Part shown: positions 46,596-58,807 of the stretch, piece after piece
Layout: every line of letters starts with the position of its first letter
How positions within the stretch are numbered: the stretch's first letter is position 1
DNA from: Prionace glauca
Taxonomy: Eukaryota; Chordata; Chondrichthyes; Carcharhiniformes; Carcharhinidae
DNA length: 64,000 nt
Assembly (NCBI GenBank): GCA_037974335.1
Contig: CM075724.1
Coordinates: 71,728,850 to 71,792,849 of the forward strand
Reading direction: 5' to 3'
Notes under the pieces: model-generated
The model's input: only the letters and a program-made list of their open reading frames with translations
Told to the model about the DNA's origin: nothing
Databases searched by the model: none
Program-made: the position numbers and the translations under genes

Positions 46596-47037
46596 AGAAC
46601 AAAGAACAAAGAACAAAAAACAGCTCGGGAAACAGGCCCTTCGGCCCAACGAGTCCACACCGCACTTTTAACATTACCAGTCCCCCCTCCACCCATGACT
46701 CTTATCTTTTGTTCATGGCATTCCACATTGAGGGAAACTAATTTAGGGTCTATTTATTACCTCCAATCAGCCTAATAGCACATCTTTGGGGTGTGGGAGG
46801 AAACCGGAGCACCCGGAGAAAACCCACTCAAGCAGAGGGAGAATGTGCAAACTCCCACAGGCACTGGCCCAAATCCATGTGTCTACAGAGCAAACAGTGA
46901 TAGTCACCAATCTGTCGTGTTGCCCAGAATTTGGTGCAGTTTAAGCCCACACTAACGACATGAAGTACTAGGCTATTCTCGAACATCGAAGAGCAGCCCT
47001 ATTATGACCCATTGCGTGTATGCCCTTCGTTGGACAA
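46596..47037 (-). repeat. CR1 subfamily D 3' UTR insertion
   Basis: Antisense of the subfamily D 3' end with the SINE-like block (GTGTGGGAGGAAACCGGAGC at 46,791) and an AGAACAAAGAACAAAGAAC tail at 46,596. It interrupts the EN region of the CR1; the site is intact at 36,973 in the left copy. Confidence 0.88.
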
Positions 47038-49545
47038 TTCTGAAGTGGGGCAGGCTATAAACAAGCAAATAATTGATGTGTGCAAAAACAGGACAGCGAT
47101 AATTATGGGGGATTTTAATCTGCATATTGAGTGGTTAACTCAAGTCGGATGCAATGGGCTTGAGGAAGAGTTCTTGGAATGCTGTCGGGATAGGTTCCTT
47201 GAACAGTATGTTACAGCACGTACGAGGGAACGAGTTTCTTTGATCTGGTACTGTGTAACGAGGCAGGTAGAATTAGGGATCTTCTTGTGAGAGATCCTCT
47301 TGGGAGACGTGATTACAATATGGTTGAGTTTCTGATGCAGATGGAGGGTGAGAAAGTCGGGTCCCAAACCAGTGTCCGCTGCTTCAACAGAAGGAAGTAT
47401 GATAAGATGAGGACAGAATTGGCTAATGAAGATTGAGGGCGCAGGTAGGACAGCTGAGGAATAATGGAGATTTTTAAGGAGATCTTTTTCGGTACTCAGC
47501 AGAAATATATCCCAGTGGTGAAGAAGGACTGTAAGAAAAGGGATAACCAGCCATGGATATCGAAGGAAATAAAGAGTCTTAAATTAAAAACCAATGCGTG
47601 CAGAGCGGCTAAAAATAGGAGGGAATTAGGTGACTGGGAAAGATTTAAAAAACAACAAAGAATGACTAAGAAAGCAATAAAGAAAGGAAAGATAGAGTAT
47701 GAAGCTAAAATAACTCGAAATATAAAAAAGATAGTCGAGGTTTTTTTACAAATATATAAAGAAGAGACTGGCGAGCGTGAATGTTGGACCCTTGGAGGAC
47801 GAGAGCGGGGATTTAACGGTGGGTAATGAGGAAATGGCTGAGACTTTAAATACGTTTTTTCTTCATGGAGGAGGACACAAATAGCTTACCAAATATTGAA
47901 GATAGCGTGTTGGTAGGGGTTGAGGTCCTCAATACAATTATTGTTACTAGAGAGGTAGTGCTTGTTAGTCTTATGTGACTGAAGAGACACATATCCCAGG
48001 GTTTGGATAAAATGCTTCCCAGAGTTCTGAAAGAAATGGCAGAAGTAATAGCAGATGCCTTAGTAATTATTAATCAAAATTCGCTGGACTCTGGGGAAGC
48101 GCCGGTGGATTGGAATTCAGCTAATGTTACGCCGCTCTTTAAAGAAGGTAGCAGACAAAAGGCAGGAAACTATTGGCTGGTTAGCTTAACATCCGTAATT
48201 GGAAAAATGCTACAATCCACCAACAACGAAGAAATAGCAAGCCTCCTGGAAAGGAACAGTTTGACCAAGCAGACGCAGCATGGATTTGTGAAGGGGAAGT
48301 CATGTTTAACAAATTTACTGGATTTTTATGAAGATGTGACTAGTGCAGTAGACAGACGGCGACCAGTGGATGTGGTGTTTTTAGATTTCCAGAAGGCATT
48401 TGGTAAGGAGCCTCACAAAAGGTTGCTGCAGGAGGCGAGCGTACACAGAGTTGGGGGTAAAGTGTTAGCGTGGATTGAGGATTGGTTATCTGACAGGAAG
48501 CAGAGAGTTGGAATCAATGATTGCTTTTCTGGTTGGCAGTTGGTGACCAGTGGAGTGACGCAGGGATTGGTGCTGGGGCCTCAACTGTTTACCATATACA
48601 TAGATGATCTGGAGGAGGGGGCTGATTGTAAGTTATCATAATTTGCCGATGACACGAAGATGAGGGGAAAAGCGAATTACGTGGAGGATGCAGAAAGTCT
48701 GCAGAGAGATCTAGATAGGCTGAGTGAGTGGGCGAGGACCTGGCAGATGGAGTATAACGTTACTAAATGTGAGGTTATCCACTTTGCTAGAAATAATAGT
48801 CAGAGGGAATATTATTTAAAGGATGAAAAGCTGCAGCGTGCTACTGTGCAGCGGAACCTGGGGGTCCTTGTGCATGAATCACAAAAACTCAGTCTGCAGG
48901 TGCAGCAGGTGATCAAGAAGGCGAATGGAATGTTGGCCTTTATCGTGAGGGGGATAGAATATGAAAGCAAAGAGGCCTTGCTGAAACTGTAGAAGGCGCT
49001 GGTGAGGCTGCAAATGGAGTATTGTGTGCAGTTTTGATCCCCTTATTTGCGTAAGGATATATTGGCCTTGGAGGGAGTATAGAGAAGGTTTACCAGGCTG
49101 ATAGCGGTGATGAGGGGGTTAGCTTCTGAGGAGAGATTCATTAGACTTGGCCTACACTCGTTAGAGTTTAGAAGGCTGAGGGGGGATCTTGTAGAGACTT
49201 ACAAGATAATGAAGCGGCTGGATAGGGTAGAGGTAGAGAGATTCTTTCCGCTTAGAAAGGAAAACAGAACTAGAGGGCATAGCCTCAAAATAAAGGCGGG
49301 GTGGGTGGGAGTTTCGAACGGAGTTCAGGAGGAACGTCATCACTCAAAGAATGGTGAATCTCTGGAATTCTCTGCCCATTGAAGTGGTGGAGGCTACCTA
49401 GTTGAATATGTTTAAGTCACCTGTCGATAGACTTCTGATAGACAAGGGAATTAAGGGTTATGGGGTGGAAGCGGGAAAGTGGAACTGATCCACTTTAGAT
49501 CAGCCATGATCTTATTGAATGTTGGGGCATGATCGAAGGGCTAGG
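47038..49545 (+). repeat. CR1 LINE (subfamily B-related), EN end, RT and 3' end
   Basis: It continues the CR1 split at 46,596: NRTAIIMGDFNLHIEWLTQV, IFKEIFFGTQQKYIPVVKK, then RT from 48,003 with SLDSGEAPVDWNSANVTPLF, KSCLTNLLDFYEDVTSAVD and GVTQGLVLGPQL. A stop falls before the catalytic FADDTK (48,641), and further frame breaks follow at about 48,990 and 49,300. The 3' UTR is recognisable to AGATCAGCCATGATCTTATT and is cut by a subfamily A CR1 at 49,546. Confidence 0.88.
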
Positions 49546-52500
49546 ACATAGAACATAGAACATAGAACATTACAGCACAAACAGGCCCTTCGGCCCTCGA
49601 GTTGCGCCGATCACATCAACCCCATCAATCTATAGACCTATCTATAACCCCCAATCCCATTAAACCCCATATACTCATCCAGAAGTCTTTTAAAAGACCC
49701 CAGCGAATTCGCCTCCACCACCGATGACGGCAGCCGATTCCATTCACTCACCACCCTCTGAGTGAAAAACGTACCCCTAACATTACCTCTGTACTTCCCT
49801 CCCCGCAGCTTAAATCTGTGTCCTCTCGTAGCGACCATTTCAACCCGGGGAAATAGCCTCTGAGAGTCCACCCTATCTATTCCTCTCAACATTTTATAAA
49901 CTTCTATCAGGTCGCCTCTCAACCTTCGCCTCTCTAGGGAAAAGAGTCCCAGCTCCCACAACCTATCTTCATAAGGCATGCCTCCCAGTCCAAGTAACAT
50001 CCTTGTAAATCTCCTCTGCACCCTTTCAATAGCTTCTACGTCTTTCCTATAGTGAGGCGACCAGAACTGCGCACAGTACTCCAAATGAGGCCTGACAAGG
50101 GTCCTGTAAAGTTGCAGCATTACCTCCCGACTCCTGAACTCAATCCCTCGATTAATGAAGGCCAGTACACCATTCGCCTTCTTGATCACCTCCTCCACCT
50201 GCGAGGCCGATTTAAGAGTCCTGTGGACCCGGACCCCGAGATCCTTCTGCTCTTCAACGCCTCTAAGACTCCAGCCCTTGATATTGTACTCGTTCATTCC
50301 GTTGGTTCTGCCGAAATGAACGACTACACATTTATCCGCGTTGAAGTCCATCTGCCACTTCTCCGCCCATTCCTGCATCCTATCTATGTCCTGCTGCAAC
50401 TTTTGACATCCTTCCAGACCATCCACAACACCACCGACCTTCGTGTCATCAGCGAACTTGCTAACGCATCCCTCCACTTCCTCATCCAGGTCATTTATGA
50501 AAATGACAAACAGCAAGGGTCCCAGAACAGATCCCTGGGGCATCCCACTGGTGACTGGCCTCCATTCCGAAAATGACGCATCCACAACCACTCTCTGCCT
50601 TCTGCAGGCAACACAGTAAAAAGTCTGACAACACCAGGTTTTAGTCCAACCGATTTATTTGATAATATTCTCACAAGCTTTCGAGGGTGCTGCCTCTTTG
50701 TCAAGTGAATGGAGAGTTCTGGCCTCAGACAGACAGAGCATACAAAGTACAGACAGTTGCTGATTAGAATGCGAATCCTTACACCTAACCTGCTGTTCAA
50801 TTCTTAAAGTGGTTGATAATGTGAGTGGAAGGAGCACTGATCACAGTTTAAAGAGATGTGTATTGTCTCCAGACAGTACAGTAAGTGAGGTTTTGCAAAC
50901 CCAGGCAAGTCACGGGGGTTACAGATAGTGCGACATGTATTATCTGTAACCCCCGTGACTTGCCTGGGTTTGCAAAACCTCACTTACTGTACTGTCTGGA
51001 GACAATACACATCTCTTTAAACTGTGATCAGTGCTCCTTCCACTCACATTATCAACCACTTTAAGAATTGAACAGCAGGTTAGGTGTAAGGATTCGCATT
51101 CTAATCAGCAACTGTCTGTACTTTGTATGCTCTGTCTGTCTGAGGCCAGAACTCTCCATTCACTTGACAAAGAGGCAGCACCCTCGAAAGCTTGTGAGAA
51201 TATTATCAAATAAATCGGTTGGACTAAAACCTGGTGTTGTCAGACTTTTTACTGTGTTTACGCCAGTCCAACGCCGGCATACCCACATCATGACTTCTGC
51301 AGGCAAGCCAGTTCTGGATCCACAAGGCCAAAGGCCCTTGGATCCCATGCCCTCTCACCTTCTCAAGAAGTCTTGCATGGGAGACTTTATCAAACGCCTT
51401 GCTGAAGTCCATGTTGACTACGTCCACGGCACTTCCTTCGTCAATGTGTTCAGTCACATTATCGAAGAACTCAACTAGGCTCATAAGGCACGACCTGCCC
51501 TTGTCAAATCCATGCTGATTATTCCTGATCATGTCAAACCTCTCCAAATGCTCGTAAATCTTGTCCCTCAGAAGCCTCTCCATCAGCTTACCAACCACTG
51601 AGGTCAGACTCACCGGGTGGTAATTTCCCGGGCTATCTCTACTCCCTTTCTTGAAAATAGGAACTACATCCGCAATCCTCCAATCTTCCGGAACCTCTCC
51701 CGTCTCCATCGACGACGCAAAGATCATCGTCAGGGGCTCTGCAATCACTTCCCTCGCCTCCCACAGTATTCTGGGGTACATCCCATCTGGTCCCGGCGAC
51801 TTATCTATTTTGATAGAATTCAAAGTTCTAACACATCCTCCTCCTTAATGTCCACGTACTCAATCTTTTACATCTGCTGCAAGTCCATAGCAAGATCTCC
51901 CAGATCAGCTTCCACTGTGAATACTGAGGCAAAGTACTCATTAAGCACCTCCGCCATTTCTTCTGGTTCCACACAGACCTTTCCCCCTTCACCTTTTATA
52001 GGTCCTATCCTTTCCCTTCTCATCCTTTTACCTTTCACATATTTATAGAAGGCCTTGGGATTTTCCTTAATCTTACCCGCCAAGGTCTTCTCATGACCCC
52101 TTCTGGCTCTCCTAATTTCCCTTTTAACCTCCTTTCTACAGTCCTTATACTCTTCAAGATTCATAACCTCTCCTAGTTCCCTGAACCTTTTGTACACCTC
52201 CCTTTTCCTCCTGACTAGGTTCAACACAGCCTTCGTGCACCACGATTCCCGCGACCTACCAAAACCCCCTTGTCTCATCGGAACATTGTCATGCAGAGCG
52301 CCAGACAAAAATTCCTTGAATATCCGCCACCTTCCTTCGGTACTTTTCCCTAAGAACGCCTCCTTCCAGTTTATTTGTCCAAGTAACTTCCTGAATTCTT
52401 CGTATCTCCCCTTACTGCAGACAAACACCTTCCTCGCCTGCCTGATCCTATCTCGTTCCAATGCAATTGTGAAGGAGATAGAATTATGGTCACCATTCCC

Positions 52501-53399
52501 AAGATGCTCTCCTACCGAGAGATCCATCACCTGCCCTGGTTCATTCGCCAGTACCAGGTCAAGTACAGCCTCTCCCCTCGTAAGCTTATCCACATACTGT
52601 GTCAGGAAACCTTCCTGAACACACCTAACAAACACCGCTCCAGCCAAACCCCTTACCCTAGGGATATTCCAGTCGATGTTTGGGAAATTGAAGTCTCCCA
52701 TCACGACAACTCTGTTTTTAATACATTTCTCCAGAATCTGGTTCCCTATCTGCACTTCAACTTCCCTGTCACTATTGGGCGGCCTATAGAATACACCCAG
52801 CAAAGTTTTCGACCCTTTGCTGTTCGTAACTTCCACCCACAGTGACTCTGTAGAAAGTCCCTCCACGGCATCCTCTTTCTCTGCAGCCATGACACTGTCA
52901 CTGATTAACAGTGCCACTCCACCACCTCTTCTGCCAGCCTCCCTGTCCTTCCTGAAACATCTGAAACCTGGCACCTGAAGTACCCAGTCCTGTCCCTGAG
53001 ACATCCAAGTCTCCGTAATGGCCACCACATCACATTCCCATGCAGCTATCCACGCCCTAAGCTCATCTACCTTATTTACTATACTCCTTGCATTAAAATA
53101 TATACAGTTCAGCCCCTCAGTCTGGGCATTTCCCTTCTCCAACCCCTGTCCCACCACCTCCCTCCTATATTGCCTGCGGTCCTCCCCTACCTTTAAAGTA
53201 TTAAAGTACATGCATTTCAAACCCTGCTCCGCCCTACCCCCACTACGCCGTGCCTTGCATTCCCCATCAATGCCCCCCTCACTTTCACCCCCTCTACTCA
53301 AGATCCCACCCCCCCTCCAAATCAGTTTAAACCTCCCCGCATAGCCGTTGCAAATTTACCCCCCAGGATATTGATTCCCCTCTGGTTCCCTTCCCCTAG
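49546..53399 (-). repeat. CR1 LINE (subfamily A), nearly complete ORF2, split by a palindrome
   Basis: Minus-strand ORF2 with a full endonuclease (53,301-51,868): RSIVNKVDELRAWIAAWECD, AITETWMSQGQDW, VVMGDFNFPNIDWN and NGDHNSISFTI. A TAA after DLQQM and a one-base loss near 51,822 break the link to the RT (51,823-51,224), which is then split by a 683-bp palindromic element. The rest runs 50,591-49,638 with KFADDTKVGG and FFTQRVVSEWNRLPSSVVE. The 3' end has (ACATAGA)n at 49,547 on the plus strand. The 5' end reaches the pre-ORF2 region at about 53,399, without ORF1. It is the most complete ORF2 in the window. Confidence 0.92.
50611..51293. mobile_element. Large palindromic (fold-back) Penelope-like terminal element
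   Basis: Arms 50,611-50,927 and 50,941-51,257 (317 bp each) are inverted repeats around a 13-bp loop and look identical: the 60-residue frame of one arm recurs exactly in the other. A 36-bp tail (51,258-51,293) is present at the right only. The flanks are a 12-bp direct repeat, CTTCTGCAGGCA (50,599-50,610 and 51,294-51,305), and removing the element restores the CR1 reading frame region. The arms begin with the Penelope-like terminus (GTCTGACAACACCAGG). It carries no coding capacity of its own. Confidence 0.9.
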
Positions 53400-53445
53400 A
53401 AGGCCTACTCCTGCTCCTATTTCTTATGTTATTTTATTCTTATGT
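53400..53445 (+). repeat. CR1 subfamily B tail scrap
   Basis: AAGGCCTACTCCTGCTCCTA then TTTCTTATGTTATTTTATTC matches the end of subfamily B. It abuts the 5' end of the subfamily A element, which may have inserted into it. Confidence 0.75.
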
Positions 53446-53880
53446 AACTCTCAACTGCCTGCGGGCAACTAGGACGGACAATAAATGCGGGCCAGCACAG
53501 ATTGCTTTGTCTGCTCACCCAAGTCCAACGCCGGCATCTCCACATCAGAGCCAGCGAAGCCCATATCTAATGAATAAATAGAAACTGTGACCTGTACCAC
53601 CTAGAAGGACAAAGGCAGCAGATACTTGAGAACATCACTCCGTGGTTGTTCCCTCCAAAGTCATTCACCATCCCGACCTGGACATATATCACCATCCCTT
53701 CACAGTAACCTGCGTCCAAATCCAGGAATTAATCCACGAACAGCATGAAGATGTGCACACATCTGAGAATGCAACGGTTGGAGAAGGCAGCTTATTACCA
53801 CTTTTTCGAAGGCAAATAGTGAAGGATAACAAATGCGAGCCAACGTGCCACGCCTGAATCCCATAAATCATTTTTTAAGC
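53446..53880 (+). repeat. Non-CR1 LINE (Jockey/I-group-like) 3' end with a Penelope-like scrap
   Basis: GGACAATAAATGCGGGCCAG, TACCACCTAGAAGGACAAAG, ATCCCGACCTGGACATATAT and CAGTAACCTGCGTCCAAATC are blocks of this LINE's C-terminus. A Penelope-like terminus (AGTCCAACGCCGGCATCTCC) lies at 53,522. All of it is decayed. Confidence 0.6.
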
Positions 53881-54380
53881 CGCAAGATCAACAGTGGGAG
53901 CGATCGCTCGCAGCATGTTTCAAGCAAAGGCTGCAATGCGGTATCAGCAACGATATAAACCAATCAGAATTAGTTACCTTTTGGATAAAAATTAATATCC
54001 ATTTTTTGCCAAGGAAAGAACACATGCTGTGTAAAGTTTTTTTTTCTGAGGTCAGCGTAAATTAAGTCGGACTGAGGTACAATTCTATCATTTCTATCAT
54101 TTTGATGTCAGAAGGCCAATCAATTTCACTGCGTCCCATCTGAAGTGTTGTTTTCAGGTCGGAATCTAGAAAAAAAGGCATGCTGATAAACAGCACCAAG
54201 GCCACAGCCGCCCCGCTAACAGACGCATTGGCCCCAAGAAATTGAACTGAAGATTATGAAAATAGAACCGGACAGTGTTGGCCGCACAATGGTACTTGTA
54301 AACATTAGGTCACATCTTTAATTAGATAAAGTCAGCACCAATACGGAAACTTTAGTGTGATACCGAAATGTTCCATATTC
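53881..54380. other. No recognisable feature
   Basis: AT-rich DNA between LINE fragments and duplicon B; no supported gene. Confidence 0.4.
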
Positions 54381-54638
54381 TCTCGAAAAACATTGGTATG
54401 TATTATTTCAACTACCACGGTGTGATCTCAGCTCTGACGTTAAGGCAAAACAAGTACATTGTTGTTGTAGCTTCTGTTATCCTCCGCTGCTTGATATGAC
54501 AACACATCTAACGTCTGGTTCTCTTCAAATCTCTCCATTTCTCGCAGCCGTCAGTGTTCTCGCTGACTTTCAGAATAGCTTTGCGCAGAATGTCTGCATT
54601 CCGTCTGCTGCATTACCTCTTGGCGCTAAGCATTATTA

Positions 54639-55383
54639 AGAACATAAGAACATAAGAAATAGGAGCAGGAGTAGGCCATCTGGCCCTTCGAGCCTGCCCC
54701 GCCATTCAATAAGATCATGGCTGATCTGTCGTGACTCAGCTCCACCTTCCCGCCCTCTCCCCATAACCCTTAATCCCTTCTCTTATCAAAAACCCATCAA
54801 CCCGTTTCTTAAAAATATTTAGCGAGGCAGCCTCCACCACTTCAACGGACAGAGAATTCCAGAGATTCACCACCCTTTGAGTGAAGAAGTTCCTCCTCAA
54901 CTCTGTTCTAAACCGCCCCCCCCCCTTTACCTTGAGGCTGTGCCCCCTAGTCCTACTGTCTTTTTTGAGCGGGAAGAGTCTCTCCACCTCTATCCTATCC
55001 ATCCCATTCATCATCTTATACGTCTCAATGAGATCTCCCCTCATTCTTCTAAACTCTAACGAGTACAAGCCTAGTTTATTCAGCCTCTCCTCATAGCTCA
55101 ATCCCCTCAACTCAGCCGAGTAAACCTCCTCTGCACTCCCTCCAGGGCCAAAATATCCTTGCGCAGGTGCGGCGCCCAAAACTGCACACAGTACTCCAGC
55201 TGCGGCCTCACCAATGCCCTATACAGCTGCAGCAAGACTTCCCTACTTTTATATTCAATCCCCCTCGCTATGAAGGCCAGCATCCCATTCGCCTTCCTGA
55301 CCACCTGCTGCACCTGCAAGCTGGGTTTTTGCGACTCATGCACAAGGACCCCGAGGTCCCTCTGCACCGTCGCCTGCTGCAGT
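54639..55383 (-). repeat. CR1 LINE (subfamily B), 3' half
   Basis: Minus-strand C-terminal RT and 3' UTR close to the copy at 12.7 kb: LVHESQKPSLQVQQVVRKAN, CVQFWAPHLRKDILALEGVQ and NFFTQRVVNLWNSLSVEVV. The frame breaks near 55,115. The tail is CATAAGAACATAAG on the plus strand. It lies in the presumed leader intron of V exon B and is absent from duplicon A. Confidence 0.9.
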
Positions 55384-55527
55384 TAGGTGTATATTTTTTT
55401 TTATCATGGTTTGATAAAATAGCGAAGGCAAGATAGTATATTGTTTATTATCTTTTTTTTCATTATATTTGAAAGCATGGTGACCATTTCCTCTGCCCAT
55501 AATAATGTTGGTGTTGATTTCTGACAG

Positions 55528-55836
55528 CGACGCTCCAGGCCGCTCTCTCGGTGGTTCAGATGCCCAAACTTGAGACTCGGATAAAAGGTGCAAACATTAC
55601 CATGAATTGCTCTGTGCCGCTTTTCGTTCACAATTCAATAATGCTTGCTTCTTGGTGAAAAGGCGGCCAGGACATGATGTTGGATCCGGCTACCGAGAAA
55701 AGCAAAATGAACCTGATTCACGGTCAAGGATTTTCCGAATTGCGCCTTCTGAATGTGAGTTTCCAGGACTCTGATTATTGCAGCGTTAAATGTGGATCGA
55801 TCTCTAATGGCAGCGGGACTGAGCTTATTGTACACG
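55528..55836 (+). pseudogene. IgSF V-type exon with one nonsense codon (copy B)
   Basis: A plus-strand V-set exon of 309 nt, exactly 103 codons, phase 1 to 1, after the acceptor TTTCTGACAG. Landmarks are VQMPKLETRIKGANITMNC (B strand Cys), LASW then TGA where copy A and the 30-kb gene have a second Trp, KGGQDMMLDPATEKSK, FSELRLLNVSFQDSDYCSVK (F strand, two residues shorter than copy A before Cys) and SNGSGTELIVHGE, a G strand of the type seen in NKp30-like domains. The TGA is at 55,656-55,658 (TGG to TGA). The donor is GC (GGCGAGTGA) instead of GT. Apart from these the exon looks healthy. Confidence 0.75.
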
Positions 55837-58595
55837 GCGAGTGATAATGAGGGAGAAACGGGCTGGCGTAAAATTCTGCAGGTGAATATCAGAAAAATAA
55901 CTGAGCAATCTGAAGGAACTTCCGCTCAGGTCTGATTTGTGTTGTTACTTTACAGTCTTTGCAGTGAATGTTGCGTGTTGCCGCGCGACGAACAGCAATA
56001 CTTACCCAATAGTGAAAATTGGATTGTCAATGATTTTTGTATTCTCCCTTTTCTCCTTTTCGAAATCTCATAATACAGTAGAATCATTACAGTTCACAGG
56101 AACTGTAGTGATTTTATTATCTCTCATTTGCCTCAATTAATTCACGTTAACACAAGCACCATTATTTTCTTACTCATTTTCTACATTCCCCCTTGGTCGC
56201 GGGACGGTTTTCTTCAATGGTTGCAGTCGATGTTTTGAAATGGGAATTTCAGGTTTTTGATCCAGTGACAAGGAACAAACGGTGATATATGACCAGGTCA
56301 GTATGCTGTTTATCTTAATAAAAAAACTGCTCGTCTCTTATGGCTGACGCCCTTATAGTATTTTGTCAAACAACCTCCTTGGAGAGTGATGCATCTTTTG
56401 GGCAGCACACACTGCGGTGCGACGAAAGTGAAGGTAATGGTTGTTTCAGTCATGGATGCCTTTAGGTGCCTTTTTCGGGATTTGGCGCGCGCGCGTTCTA
56501 CAGCTATTCTCATCCAGGCAAATGGAGATTATTCCAGCAGAATCCTGCCTTTGCAGATGCGGGGATACATTGTGCAACCAATAGTTTCATCATTTGCTGC
56601 AGAATATCCAGTCTCGAACCTGCTCTGGTAACATCAACAGTAATAACATGTTGTTAAACATAGGAAGTGTCAAGGGATCTGCTTTAATTTGTTTCTAAAC
56701 ATGTACAAAATAAGGAAGACGAACTGAAGTCTCCAAATAAATTACTATTGTCAATATTTAATTCACCCCTTTAACACAGACCTGACGACAGCACCAGCAC
56801 ACAGGAATGAGTTGCCCGGTGAATCTATTCTAGTTTAACAAAGAGATTTTCATCACTGTCATAAAATAGCTGCAGGAAATATACAGAGTGCAAAGGGGTA
56901 AGTGGCGGCAGGAGATGGCGGGACATGCCGAGGGAGAGCGATATCAATATAAACAGTAATTAGTATTGCATGATGCTATTCATAATCAATATAATGAAAT
57001 AATGACCAGGTTTGCTAACAACATGTTTTAATAATGCTGATAGACTTCAGCATTATATTCTATTATATTACCCATTGTATTTTAGGGTTACATTTTATTT
57101 CAAATACAAATGCATGGCTTTTTAAAAATAGATTACACTTAAAGCTGAGGCGGTGTATGTAATTTTCTAGCACTAAAAGGAGGTTAGAATTAGATGTAAT
57201 GTAAAGTCAATAGATTTAATTTACAGAGATCTCGATTAGTTTTATTTTTAGGTCAATTGATGAATTTAGTTTTAGATCTTAACAGCTTGGAAAATTGATT
57301 TTTGTAATACTGCTTGGGAATTTGACCTGTTTCAAATCAGTCTGAGACTCCAAGAGGATTGAAGTGAAGAAACAGAAATACTTCCCTTGGATCCCGGTGC
57401 CAGACAGCAGGACATGCTTCAAGTCGAAGATGAACGAATGGAGGATAAATTACTATGAAAATGTCCTGGATAAAATCTACTCTTACAACGGTTTTCAATC
57501 GTATTCAGACAACTTGCCAATGAAATGCACACGGAGGAGCCAATTAATGTGTTCGTTGGATCCAACAGTGAATGGGTTTCTGTGTGGGCGGACGAGAAGT
57601 TAATGCAGGATCAGATGCGGGGCCACAGTCATCTGTTTGGATAAATGTATGGATGAAATTTAAACTCAGAGGTCAAATAGCCATTGCACAGCAGGTAGCA
57701 GTTTTGGGTTTATAGTTTCAATGGGTGCCAGGGTGCAGCGTAGTAGGCTGTGGCCATTTGAAAGGAACTAAATGACTGAGAATGATTCAGATTGTAAATG
57801 GAGTTCGTGGAGTGCGGAGTGGAATTTCCAAGGTTGGCACATGATGGAGATATGGGTAATAATTGCCCCAGAAGTTCTACTTTCAATCTGGAGCCTAGCC
57901 AACCTGATGAAGACTGGAATGGTGCAGAAAATGTTATCAATTATTCAAAGTGAAGAGAAAATTACCGGATTGTGGAATCTTGAATCACAAGGTGTTCAGC
58001 CTGCAGGAAGAAAGAACCATGGATGATCTCCGTTGGCGGTGGCTGAGTCTAAGAATTGCGCTGGACAAGTTTTATTTAATATGTTCAAGCGTTGTGGTAT
58101 GTCTCTCGCCGGAATTAGAACTTTTGAATACAGAAAGTGGATGGGTGGGTATTTTCTCCCCTATCTCGCGAACTCTCAATGTGAAGAATAGAGAAAGATT
58201 GATGTGTTGCCCTGTGTCAGGAATAAATGAATCCTGCGAGAAAATGTGTATGAGGCCTTCAACAGACCACAGTTCTGAGCATGCTTATATTTCGGGGGCC
58301 GTAATAATGACAAGAATGGGATAGAAAATCTACTTACTGACATTGGGCCTGTAATTTGGAGATCAAAGCCAACGAAAGAGATCATTCATGCAAGGGTTTG
58401 AACACGGGTTTGAACGCGTTTTGACTGCTGAGAATGTCTCAACAATGCAACGTCATCTAAAAACACAGACACAGGGGATGGTAGTCGTTGGTGTTGGATT
58501 GAAGCCAAGAATGGATTAGCATATTGACCATTAAGGAACGTCAAGGACAGGGAGACGGAGTGAATCATTTTAACATTGCGGGGATGAAGTAAGAA

Positions 58596-58752
58596 TGCGA
58601 GAGCGCAAAGAACTGGCTGCTGCAGAACTCATGGACTGTGGCCGGAAATCTAACCATCTTTTCCATGGAAAAGTAAAGACAGGAAATGATGTAGAAGGAG
58701 AACTCTGCCAGTCACATGAAGAGACAATATTTCCAAAAAGCTCATCACAGGT
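58596..58752 (+). other. Frame conserved between duplicons, possible exon with a good donor
   Basis: The frame RKELAAAELMDCGRK through HGKVKTGNDVEGELC to FPKSSSQ ends at TCACAG followed by GTAAGAC. It matches the 9.18-9.37 kb frame. No family is recognised. The donor and the shared frame are the only reasons to list it. Confidence 0.3.
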
Positions 58753-58807
58753 AAGACACTAAACAAAAATGTGTACGCTGTCAGCGACAGTTTTACCAGG
58801 AAAGAAG
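58753..58807 (+). repeat. 55-bp direct repeat, left flank of a CR1 fragment
   Basis: GTAAGACACTAAACAAAAAT and TTTTACCAGGAAAGAA recur, with about 10 differences, at 60,577-60,631 on the other side of the CR1 fragment. Duplicon A has a single version at 9,365-9,410. Confidence 0.8.

Larger units (their letters stand above)
38999..47765. repeat. Tandem duplication, right copy
   Basis: Right-hand partner of 31,946-38,998. It is longer because it received a SINE (40.39 kb), CR1s (40.8, 43.3, 45.1 and 46.6 kb) and a second SINE nested in one of those. It lacks about 850 bp that the left copy has at 34,850-35,700. Confidence 0.85.

Noticed and set aside
55837-55880. Recombination signal sequence after V exon B, which would make it an antigen-receptor V segment
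   Set aside because: No CACAGTG heptamer with a spaced A-rich nonamer follows the exon. A splice-donor-like site is there instead.
57364-57603. An 80-codon plus-strand frame with Cys and Trp residues
   Set aside because: No domain pattern, splice context or counterpart in duplicon A was seen.
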